Positions 1-5,478 of a stretch of 9,631 nucleotides of DNA are shown piece after piece (the stretch's first letter is position 1; every line of letters begins with the position of its first letter). The position numbers were made by a program, and so were the translations under genes. The notes below the pieces were generated by a model. It was not told where the DNA came from. It did not search any database and was given only the letters and a program-made list of their open reading frames with translations. Origin of the DNA: Clostridium sp. (GTDB lineage Bacteria > Bacillota > Clostridia > Lachnospirales > Lachnospiraceae); the NCBI GenBank assembly GCA_004554205.1, contig SFNH01000071.1, forward strand, positions 1 to 9,631. The letters are read 5' to 3'.

Positions 1-19
1 TCCAGCTAAGATAATATTT

Positions 20-61
20 AAAAAATAATCACCCTACTGGTTGGCGGGGTGGTTATTTTTT
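20..61. terminator. Bidirectional intrinsic terminator
   Basis: The 11-nt arm at 24-34 pairs with 47-57, with one imperfect pair (a U-G wobble on the plus strand, A-C on the minus strand), around a 12-nt loop. The flanking A-run (20-25) and T-run (56-62) extend the stem and give a U-tract on either strand. On the minus strand it ends the holin-like peptide mRNA, and that gene's stop codon lies inside the stem. On the plus strand it could end a transcript entering from outside the window. Confidence 0.75.
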
Positions 62-130
62 TGTGCCCATAATTACGAAAATAAACATTGCTACGTCAAT
101 TACGATGTGTAATATCTCGTATGTACTCAT
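53..130 (-). CDS. Putative holin-like toxin peptide, 25 aa
   Basis: A 25-codon reading frame starts MSTYEILHIVIDVAMF and ends in GTKK before TAA. It has a short polar N-terminus, one hydrophobic membrane-spanning segment (about residues 6-22) and a basic tail. The MSTYE start and this architecture match the putative holin-like toxin family (Hol_Tox type), small membrane peptides that are often part of type I toxin-antitoxin modules or found near prophage remnants; that assignment is by recognition. Translation signals are excellent: AAAGGAGGTGG lies 5 nt before the ATG, and that Shine-Dalgarno is also the 3' arm of a stable hairpin (136-155). Downstream is an intrinsic terminator that overlaps the stop codon. 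The presumed action is membrane insertion and depolarisation when expressed. It could instead be a harmless small membrane peptide. A longer reading frame (96-371) overlaps in another frame but has no comparable start signal. Confidence 0.72.
   Translation of the reverse strand: MSTYEILHIVIDVAMFIFVIMGTKK
88..115 (+). promoter_or_regulatory. Possible antisense promoter inside the toxin gene
   Basis: On the plus strand, TTGCTA (88-93), a 16-nt spacer and TAATAT (110-115) form a sigma-A-like promoter. A transcript starting near 122 would run antisense across the toxin start codon, its Shine-Dalgarno hairpin and its leader. The weak hairpin AACATA-GT-TATGTT at 192-205, followed by a T-run, could end it. 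AT-rich coding DNA gives such matches by chance, so this is tentative. Confidence 0.3.
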
Positions 131-135
131 TCTCG

Positions 136-155
136 CCACCTCCTTTCGGAAGTGG
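136..155 (-). promoter_or_regulatory. Shine-Dalgarno-sequestering hairpin with GAAA tetraloop
   Basis: In the leader of the holin-like peptide mRNA, CCACTTCC and GGAGGTGG pair over 8 bp (seven Watson-Crick pairs plus one U-G wobble) and are closed by GAAA, a GNRA tetraloop. The 3' arm is the ribosome-binding site itself, ending 5 nt before the ATG. As drawn, the full-length mRNA would be translated poorly until the stem is opened or the RNA is processed. This kind of structure is known from type I toxin mRNAs; the regulatory role here is inferred. Confidence 0.65.
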
Positions 156-191
156 AAACCACCCGGCAGACCGGCTACCCAATTTGACTGT

Positions 192-210
192 AACATAGTT
201 ATGTTTTTTG
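192..210. promoter_or_regulatory. Short palindrome in toxin leader: operator or weak antisense terminator
   Basis: AACATA and TATGTT are separated by GT (192-205) and followed on the plus strand by five more bases of T-rich sequence. It could be a protein-binding palindrome in the toxin promoter/leader, or a weak terminator for a plus-strand antisense RNA. A consensus -35 (TTGACA, minus strand, 233-238) lies just upstream of it for the toxin, but the matching -10 is unclear (GATAGC or ATAGCA at 17-18 nt). Confidence 0.3.
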
Positions 211-254
211 CTATCAGTTTTCAATATTCTGTTGTCAAGGTACACAAAATGTAG

Positions 255-280
255 TAGCGGAGCGGGGAATCGAACCCCGC
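255..280 (-). other. tRNA 3'-end-like fragment (T-arm plus acceptor strand)
   Basis: Read on the minus strand, a perfect 6-bp stem GCGGGG/CCCCGC encloses the 7-nt loop TTCGATT, which fits the tRNA T-loop consensus (GTTCRANNC). It is followed by CTCCGCT and A, in the places of the 3' acceptor strand and discriminator base. No D-arm or anticodon arm precedes it. About 22 nt upstream (303-308) sits a partial 5' acceptor match (AGCGGA pairing with TCCGCT), giving a mini-tRNA shape rather than a tRNA gene. It lies just 3' of the large surface-protein gene, which has no other evident terminator. It could be a remnant left by integration at a tRNA 3' end, a tRNA-like RNA element, or a simple hairpin. 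Confidence 0.5.
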
Positions 281-336
281 CGATGCAATCATCTTCTTCC
301 GTTCCGCTGCCCGTTCTTTCCGGGAAATGGTACAGG

Positions 337-3300
337 TTAAGCACCGTGCCTTGTCTGCACCACGCCGTCAACTACCCACGCTCCATCCTGGTCCGTCCGG
401 CTCCCATCATCCGTGGTATGATTACGCTTCAAAGCCCCTCTTGTGCCGTCCGATGATTCGTTGAAATAATAGCAGCGCGCCACGCCATCCGCACCGGTAA
501 TCCAGTTCCATCCGGTATACATCCGTCCCTGTGTCCCGTCAGGAGATGAATTCAGATAGTATGTATTGCCGTCACTGTCCTGATGCCACCCGGTCATCAT
601 GATCCCCTCACTGCCGAAGAAAAACCAGTCAAAATCGCTCTGTCCCGCATATGTATCAGCATAAGGATTTACGACTGCAGCCCACTCATTTGTATAGGCG
701 CGGCTGCCATCCGAAAACGTCCATTTTCCTGCCGCATTCCGTATCCATGTCCCGCTGACCGCATATCCCGGAAGGGATGCTCCCGCTGCCGTTGACGCAC
801 CGGCCACTGTAAGTCCTGAGAAACTTCCGCCACCTCCGCCGCTAAAACCGCCGGAACTTCCGCCGCTTCGCGGCGTCGTCTCATCCACCGTTACAAATCG
901 CACGGTCACAAGACACTCTGCCGTCACGTTGCCATGCGTCTGATCCTCACTCGTGGCTGTCACGATCTCCGTCGCCTGCCCGCTCCCGTTTACCCGCCTC
1001 AGCGGATTTACCGCTTTCTTCGCTTTGTCCTCATTTATAATATTCTGAATCCACGCAGGATTCGCCTCGCCCGCCTCATCAAAGCATGCCTCCAGACGGC
1101 AATCCTGCATATTTGTTCCCGACGGCGTCAAACGCACAATCTTCCCGCTCTCTCTGTCATTCCACCCCACCTGCCTGTAAAACGGCTGCGGCGGATTTAA
1201 GAACGCAGTCAGCACCACAGGCGCAGAGCAGGTAATTCGCTCCGTCGGCCGGTAACAGCTCCCGGTCAGCCTCCGCGTAACGGTAAGCTCCGCCTCCGTG
1301 CGGTTTAAGCTCATTTCCTCCACCCGCACAGTCGTGTTGTCTATGATTCGGAATTCTACTGCCACACGGCAGTTGCCGTATACCGGCTGGTTATTTACGG
1401 AAGTGGCGGGATTCGTGGTTGCCGTCACAACCGCGTACCGTGTATAGATGGTGTCATTTATCTTCTCCCTATACCGGTTTTCCGCCTGGGCCTGCACCTC
1501 CCGGTTGATGATTCCTTGAATAAACGCGGAATTCAGATTCGGCAGAACCGCCGCATCCATCATTGTGTATCCGCTCTCACAATGATTTTCCAGCAGATTA
1601 TCATCGTCCACAGACCACCTCACCGTCCGGTCGGCAGTCTGTCCGGTGCCGTTATGCTCCGCATGGATGAGAACCGGCTGCGCCTCCAATGTCCGGTCCC
1701 TGCTTTCCTCAATATACCGGGCAATCAGAATCCCGTCCTCATTTTTCACCTCTGTCACCACCTGCGGGTGCTTCCGGTCTCCGTTTCGCGTCTGCACTAC
1801 CGAGATGCGGGTCTCGGCGGGCTCCACATCCAGCCGGGTAGTTACCTTCCGGTACTCTGCCTTAAGTTCGGTGTCACATTCCGGCATGACGAACGAGTAC
1901 GCTCCCCCATTGACATAATTCATGGGAACCGCTTCTCCATCCTCATCCCGATAGGTAGGAGCCCGCACTCCGCCGTCCGCGCTTGCGTCCACTATCATCT
2001 GATAGCGATTCTGCCCGCTGTTTTTCGGCGCGGTTGCCACAGTCACCACCGCCCCCGGCACGACCGCCGCCGGGTGTTCGCGGTCAATCTCCCGGTAGTA
2101 GCTGCTCCCGGTCTCGGGCATTGCCGCGAGCTCCGCCACATCCGTGTCATAGGTTCCATTGGCATTTCTCGCGTCAATCCTTGGAATGTACACCAGATAC
2201 CCGCGGACCGGCTCTCCCATGTAGCCCGGCGCAAAATGATCCAAAGCAAAGGGCAGATCCAGCCGATAACCATCCATGGTAAACTCCCGCCCCAGCTTCT
2301 GTGTGACAATGTAGCGCACGCCGTCCTCAAGCTCCTTATAGAAATAACGCTCCCCGCACCCGGTCTCAATCCGCCCGGAGACAGTCACATATTTCCGCTC
2401 AAGATCTGTCCAATAGCCGATATGTGCCTGCTCCGTATAGCTGTTATCCCCGTCAATGCTGCTTCCAAACACATTTTTCGCTTTTGCTGCGGAAGTTGTG
2501 AACAGATACGCGATCCGGCTGTCCCGCCCCGTCCCGTAGGTAAAATAGTCGCGGCTCTCACGCGTTCCCACAAATGTTCCCTCACGCGATGCGCTGCCGT
2601 TGTTAGTGCGGGAAATATCACCGGCCATGCGCGCGAGCACCAGATTCCCGCTCTCGTACTTTCCGATGATCCCGCCTGCCGCTCTGCTTCCGTTCCCGCC
2701 GATGGTGCCGTTCACATAAGCATTGTAAACGCTGCTCTCGCGCAGGCGCCCCGCAATGCCTCCCACATATCCCTTACCCTGAATCCGGTTGTAATCTCCG
2801 TTCTGGGTAATCACTGTATTGTCCACCAGCCATGCCCGCTGCACATTTCCGGCAATGCCTCCGGTAAAGCCCTCCGATCCGGCAGAATTCAAAATAATTC
2901 CTTCCGCCCTGCAATTCTCAATGACCGCCGACCGGTTCCCCGCCGCGACTGTCCCGACAGCCGGTGAGTCCCCGATGACAGCCGCAGCGATTCCGCCGAT
3001 GTCTCCGGTCGCGTACACATAGCCGGACACATTCACCCCGTAGATCACCGCGCCGCCGCTCAACGTTCCGACCAGCACCGCGGCGCGCTCCGCGCCGTAG
3101 ATGTCGTCCGCCTCCACAGTCAGGTTTTTTACCGTTCCGCCGTCAATGACGCCGAACAGACCGATATTTCTAAGTTGCATTTCCGGATTGATGATTTTTA
3201 AGCCGGAAACGGTATGCCCGCCACCGTCAAAATGCCCGCGAAACGGGGTTGCCACATCACCTGCCATCTCGGCGCGGTTGCGATACCAGCCGATCGGGTT

Positions 3301-3828
3301 CCAATTTCCGTTATGAACAGTGAGCCCGCCAAGGTCGATGTCCCCGGTCAGTTCAAACCATGTATCCCGAAAATCCTCTCCCGCGGCGACCGCCTCTGAA
3401 AGACCCATAAGGTGGGCGATGCCAGATATCTGATAGGGCTCTGTCTCAGTACCGTCACCCGGAAAATCCATGTCACCGTTCCAGTCCTCCCACAAGTCGC
3501 CGACGGCCGCGCGACGCAGCGTTAAGCTCGCCGGCGTCGCCAGATCGCATTCCAGCGTCTCCTCAAAAACACTGTCAGCGTCACTCTCCGATGCAATCTC
3601 ACCGACAGGCGCAGCCTCACCGCCTGCTACCGCGTCACTCCCGCTCGCCGTCGGATAACTGAACGCCACATTTCCCGCCAATGCCGCCGTCCCCGGAAAA
3701 GCGCCTGACATCAGCGCCACCAGAACGATCGTCATCGCTCCCGCGGCATACTTCCTTAAGATTCGCCTCATATACTCCACGACACTCCTTCTTCTGCTAC
3801 AGCTTTCTTTTCCCTTTGTACCTGTCAT
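337..3828 (-). CDS. Secreted GLUG-repeat, cell-wall-binding surface protein, 1163 aa
   Basis: A very large exported protein. Residues 20-51 (MRRILRK then a hydrophobic stretch ending TAALAG) look like a signal peptide on an N-terminally extended start. I keep the first ATG because TAAGGAGGAG lies 5 nt before it. Residues about 110-400 carry GLUG-type repeats (NIGLFG at 221, GDIGGIA at 275, GFTGGIAG at 320, GYVGGIAG at 353, RAAGGIIG at 382), which usually form a beta-helical, adhesin-like stalk. Residues about 590-660 end like a Flg_new/InlB-type repeat (YSFVMPECDTELKAEY). Two related regions, about 664-832 and 833-985, look like a duplicated Ig-like module (see findings). A Ser/Gly linker (988-1005) leads to C-terminal cell-wall-binding repeats (about 1024-1135; W, G and YYF/YYLN motifs). 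There is no LPXTG, so attachment is probably non-covalent. It is the second gene of an operon, 12 nt after the DUF6273 gene. The likely role is adhesion or surface scaffolding; the ligand is unknown. Confidence 0.88.
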   Translation of the reverse strand: MTGTKGKESCSRRRSVVEYMRRILRKYAAGAMTIVLVALMSGAFPGTAALAGNVAFSYPTASGSDAVAGGEAAPVGEIASESDADSVFEETLECDLATPASLTLRRAAVGDLWEDWNGDMDFPGDGTETEPYQISGIAHLMGLSEAVAAGEDFRDTWFELTGDIDLGGLTVHNGNWNPIGWYRNRAEMAGDVATPFRGHFDGGGHTVSGLKIINPEMQLRNIGLFGVIDGGTVKNLTVEADDIYGAERAAVLVGTLSGGAVIYGVNVSGYVYATGDIGGIAAAVIGDSPAVGTVAAGNRSAVIENCRAEGIILNSAGSEGFTGGIAGNVQRAWLVDNTVITQNGDYNRIQGKGYVGGIAGRLRESSVYNAYVNGTIGGNGSRAAGGIIGKYESGNLVLARMAGDISRTNNGSASREGTFVGTRESRDYFTYGTGRDSRIAYLFTTSAAKAKNVFGSSIDGDNSYTEQAHIGYWTDLERKYVTVSGRIETGCGERYFYKELEDGVRYIVTQKLGREFTMDGYRLDLPFALDHFAPGYMGEPVRGYLVYIPRIDARNANGTYDTDVAELAAMPETGSSYYREIDREHPAAVVPGAVVTVATAPKNSGQNRYQMIVDASADGGVRAPTYRDEDGEAVPMNYVNGGAYSFVMPECDTELKAEYRKVTTRLDVEPAETRISVVQTRNGDRKHPQVVTEVKNEDGILIARYIEESRDRTLEAQPVLIHAEHNGTGQTADRTVRWSVDDDNLLENHCESGYTMMDAAVLPNLNSAFIQGIINREVQAQAENRYREKINDTIYTRYAVVTATTNPATSVNNQPVYGNCRVAVEFRIIDNTTVRVEEMSLNRTEAELTVTRRLTGSCYRPTERITCSAPVVLTAFLNPPQPFYRQVGWNDRESGKIVRLTPSGTNMQDCRLEACFDEAGEANPAWIQNIINEDKAKKAVNPLRRVNGSGQATEIVTATSEDQTHGNVTAECLVTVRFVTVDETTPRSGGSSGGFSGGGGGSFSGLTVAGASTAAGASLPGYAVSGTWIRNAAGKWTFSDGSRAYTNEWAAVVNPYADTYAGQSDFDWFFFGSEGIMMTGWHQDSDGNTYYLNSSPDGTQGRMYTGWNWITGADGVARCYYFNESSDGTRGALKRNHTTDDGSRTDQDGAWVVDGVVQTRHGA

Positions 3829-3840
3829 ATGATCTCCTCC

Positions 3841-4665
3841 TTAATCCTGCGGGAGCACAAACGCCGGGCGGACACCGATCGTCCCCGTCACCGTAAGCTC
3901 CGCGTCATCTGCAATATTTTCCGGGGCGCTTCTCACCGGGCGGATATTGCCAAGCACCAGATCCACCGCGTACACCAGCCCCGTTTCACTGTTTTCTCTA
4001 TCGCCCGCCGGGTTTCGCAGCCAGTATCCCTTCGAGAACGCTCCATACTGGCTTTGCGGATTATTCTGCGCCGCGCCCTCAAACTTCCAGAGATATTCCC
4101 GGTACTTGCACGCCTCATCCACGGAAAGGATAAAGAGACGGTCCGCCAGCTTCTGACTCCCGATAAAACTTCCCCTAAGAGTCGAATGCCCGAACTTCTC
4201 ATAGCTCCCCCTCGCGGTGCTTCCCTCATAGGCATACATCACGCCGACATTCACCGGCTCCGCATCGGAAAAGCCTGCCTCCGCCTCATGCAGCCATGCC
4301 CGCACCGAAGACATTTTGTAATCACTGCCTCCCCCGAAATTCACAATCGGTCCCGGACAAAATTCATAATCATGGGCCCCGTTTGCCGATGTCCTAAACT
4401 CATAGCGGGATCCCGTGTTCGCCGGAATCACCACATCGCACAAAAACAGCGCTCCCGGACGATGGTGCTCCATCTCGTCCGAGTAATTGTCGTCAATGCA
4501 GCGAAAGCAATACGATTCCCCGTGAATTTCTCTTGTCACCGTATCTCCAACGCTCCAGTGACCTCTTGCCGCCCATGCGGGACACGCGCCAAAAAGAGAC
4601 GTCATTGCCGCGCACACCGCAAGAACTGCCAGCCTCCGCTTAAGGCCGGACCGCCAAAAAAACAT
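3841..4665 (-). CDS. Secreted DUF6273 domain protein, 274 aa
   Basis: The chosen start (MFFWRSGLKRR) follows AAAGGGGG by 7 nt; an upstream in-frame ATG at 4698 has no ribosome site. A signal peptide is evident: basic RSGLKRR, a hydrophobic core to about residue 24, and an AWA cleavage motif near residue 32. The mature part has the hallmarks of DUF6273 proteins: SSVRAWLHE (119-127), DRLFILSVDEACKY (175-188), YWLRNPAG (214-221) and the terminal GVRPAFVL (264-271). By family knowledge this is an all-beta fold, thought to resemble the C-type-lectin/sulfatase-modifying-factor class, common in extracellular proteins of Clostridia; no enzymatic residues can be claimed here. It is the first gene of the operon, and its TAA stop overlaps the Shine-Dalgarno of the GLUG/cell-wall-binding gene, so translation of the two is probably coupled. 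It may act with that surface protein, for example as a ligand-binding partner, but this is inference. Confidence 0.8.
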   Translation of the reverse strand: MFFWRSGLKRRLAVLAVCAAMTSLFGACPAWAARGHWSVGDTVTREIHGESYCFRCIDDNYSDEMEHHRPGALFLCDVVIPANTGSRYEFRTSANGAHDYEFCPGPIVNFGGGSDYKMSSVRAWLHEAEAGFSDAEPVNVGVMYAYEGSTARGSYEKFGHSTLRGSFIGSQKLADRLFILSVDEACKYREYLWKFEGAAQNNPQSQYGAFSKGYWLRNPAGDRENSETGLVYAVDLVLGNIRPVRSAPENIADDAELTVTGTIGVRPAFVLPQD

Positions 4666-4713
4666 AGAATTCCCCCTTTTTAGTTTTACATGGTTCATTT
4701 TCCGTGTAATGGA

Positions 4714-4767
4714 CTTTGCTCATGTAGATTCAAATGAGCCAGAAATCTGTGATGACATCAGATTCTG
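4714..4767 (-). promoter_or_regulatory. Structured 5' leader of surface-protein operon (two tandem hairpins)
   Basis: In the roughly 120-nt leader two hairpins can be drawn: CAGATTTCTG (4740-4749, minus sense) against CAGAATCTG (4759-4767) with one bulged base, then GCTCAT (minus sense, 4734-4739) against ATGAGC (4718-4723) around a 10-nt loop. They follow each other with no gap. I do not recognise a known riboswitch; the c-di-GMP aptamers common upstream of clostridial adhesins do not match by eye. Confidence 0.35.
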
Positions 4768-4789
4768 TTGAATTTTGAAATGTATGGTA

Positions 4790-4818
4790 ATAATAGCACA
4801 ATCTGTTAAAGAATACAA
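4790..4818 (-). promoter_or_regulatory. Sigma-A-type promoter of the DUF6273/GLUG operon
   Basis: On the minus strand TTGTAT (4813-4818) is followed by a 17-nt spacer and TATTAT (4790-4795), predicting a start near 4783 and a leader of about 118 nt to the ATG at 4665. It lies immediately downstream of the 0A-like boxes at 4839-4857. Confidence 0.55.
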
Positions 4819-4838
4819 GTGCCTGCGCCTGCTATTCG

Positions 4839-4863
4839 TTCGACAAATTTCGACATTATCGAA
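4839..4863 (-). promoter_or_regulatory. Tandem Spo0A-box-like sites
   Basis: The minus strand reads AATGTCGAA (4849-4857) then TTTGTCGAA (4839-4847). Both contain the Spo0A core TGTCGAA; the second matches the full 0A consensus. The heptamers are head-to-tail and spaced exactly 10 bp, as in well-studied Spo0A targets such as the abrB promoter. TTCGA at 4859-4863 on the minus strand also makes the outer part palindromic. The sites sit about 55-75 bp upstream of the predicted start of the surface-protein operon and about 90-115 bp upstream of the feoA-like start on the other strand, so either could be the target. Confidence 0.5.
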
Positions 4864-4953
4864 GTATGATCAGAGCGTGTGTTCCGCGCGCCTCACTTTC
4901 CCTGCAAAACCTGCATAAACTGGTAACAACGCAAACTCTGAGAGGCTGATTCC

Positions 4954-5181
4954 ATGGTCCTCCCATTAAGCCATATAAAGCCCGGCGATCAGGCGCGTGT
5001 CGTGTGGGTCGCCAGCGAACCGCATATGCGCAGGCGTCTCTTTGATCTGGGCTTCGCTCCAAATGAACACATTTCCTGCGTCCTTCCCTCCCACCGGGGC
5101 GGCATGAGCGCCTATCTCGTTCAGGGCACCGTCATTGCTCTGCGGCTTGAAAATGCCAACGAAATCTTTGTGGAAATGTAA
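4954..5181 (+). CDS. FeoA domain protein, 75 aa
   Basis: A single FeoA (SH3-like) domain spans the whole protein: LSHIKPGDQARVVWV at the N-terminus, MRRRLFDLGFAPNEHI (25-40), then PSHRGGMSAYLVQGTVIALRLENANEIFV. These match the family pattern of LxxLGF, a short basic loop, and a final iaLRxxxAxxIxV. The length fits FeoA (about 75-80 aa). FeoA is a small cytosolic protein that assists the FeoB ferrous-iron transporter. No feoB is in the window and the next gene is on the opposite strand, so this copy is an orphan. The ribosome site is modest (GAGAGG, 8 nt before the ATG). The stop codon TAA is supplied by the left arm of a palindromic repeat (5178-5204), suggesting that the repeat's arrival reset the 3' end. 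I see no convincing dedicated promoter in 4819-4953. Confidence 0.85.
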   Translation: MVLPLSHIKPGDQARVVWVASEPHMRRRLFDLGFAPNEHISCVLPSHRGGMSAYLVQGTVIALRLENANEIFVEM

Positions 5182-5204
5182 CTGTGAGGGTACTGAACAG
5201 TTAC
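5178..5204. repeat. 27-bp dispersed palindromic repeat, copy 1
   Basis: GTAACTGT (5178-5185) and ACAGTTAC (5197-5204) are perfect inverted arms around an 11-nt centre. A second copy at 9241-9267, in the opposite orientation, has identical arms and a centre differing at only two positions. The left arm contains the feoA-like stop codon. The size and palindromic form suggest a REP/MITE-like or structured-RNA intergenic repeat. Confidence 0.75.
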
Positions 5205-5213
5205 GGGGAAACG

Positions 5214-5267
5214 TAAAAAATCGTAACGGGCTGCGCCGGAGGAGCTCATCACTCCCGGCGCAGCCCG
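5214..5267 (-). terminator. Strong intrinsic terminator of the 41-aa membrane peptide gene
   Basis: On the minus strand a perfect 13-bp GC-rich stem (CGGGCTGCGCCGG, arms at 5255-5267 and 5227-5239) with a 15-nt loop is followed by TTACGATTTTTTAC. On the plus strand the downstream sequence is not U-rich, so it mainly serves minus-strand transcripts. Confidence 0.85.
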
Positions 5268-5286
5268 CCGCTTAGCCTCATCTTCT

Positions 5287-5412
5287 TTATTCGTCCTCTG
5301 CGTCTTCATCGTCAATGATGCCGGAACCGACCGTACCCGCAACGGTAGAAACCACGACAGCTACGACAAATAAAATGATCAGCACCAATCCGCCTGCAAA
5401 CATAAGTTCCAT
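5287..5412 (-). CDS. Small membrane protein with acidic tail, 41 aa
   Basis: A 41-codon frame starts MELMFAGGLVLIILF, continues as one long hydrophobic helix (about residues 5-28, with Val-rich and Gly residues) and ends in the acidic tail DDEDAEDE. Its position is well supported: GATGGAGG lies 6 nt before the ATG, a promoter with 17-nt spacing is at 5450-5478, and a strong terminator follows at 5214-5267, making a complete one-gene transcription unit. I do not recognise the family. It lacks the cysteines of the FeoB-associated membrane proteins, although it lies tail-to-tail with the FeoA gene. A single-span membrane peptide with a charged tail could be a transporter accessory subunit, but that is only inference. 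Confidence 0.7.
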   Translation of the reverse strand: MELMFAGGLVLIILFVVAVVVSTVAGTVGSGIIDDEDAEDE

Positions 5413-5449
5413 CTGTCCGCCTCCATCTGTTTGTTTGAAACTGTAGAAA

Positions 5450-5478
5450 AGTATAGCACAACTTTTTCACTAATTCAA
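5450..5478 (-). promoter_or_regulatory. Promoter of the 41-aa membrane peptide gene
   Basis: TTGAAT (5473-5478), a 17-nt spacer and TATACT (5450-5455) on the minus strand. The -35 lies in the last codons of the upstream HD gene, so this gene has its own start; read-through from the HD gene is also possible because no terminator separates them. Confidence 0.65.

Noticed and set aside
255..310. An intact tRNA gene
   Set aside because: Only the T-arm and acceptor-like parts are present; there is no anticodon or D-arm and too little length.
96..371. A 91-codon minus-strand frame overlapping the holin-like peptide
   Set aside because: It runs through the tRNA-like hairpin and the toxin leader in another frame; the 25-codon frame has the proper ribosome site, family signature and terminator.
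337..640. A diversity-generating retroelement target at the 3' end of the surface-protein gene, with the following hairpin as its recognition element
   Set aside because: No template repeat, no reverse transcriptase and no adenine-biased variable repeat are visible in the window.
1516..2967. A 483-codon plus-strand frame antisense to the surface-protein gene
   Set aside because: It has no ribosome site and a His/Arg/Pro-rich composition typical of the reverse frame of GC-rich genes, while the minus-strand frame has clear domains.
3829..4683. A 284-codon plus-strand frame opposite the DUF6273 gene
   Set aside because: It is the antisense shadow of a gene with a signal peptide and family motifs; it is Arg/His-rich with no homology signals.
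4714..4767. A c-di-GMP riboswitch in the surface-operon leader
   Set aside because: The characteristic conserved core of these aptamers is not visible; only simple hairpins are.
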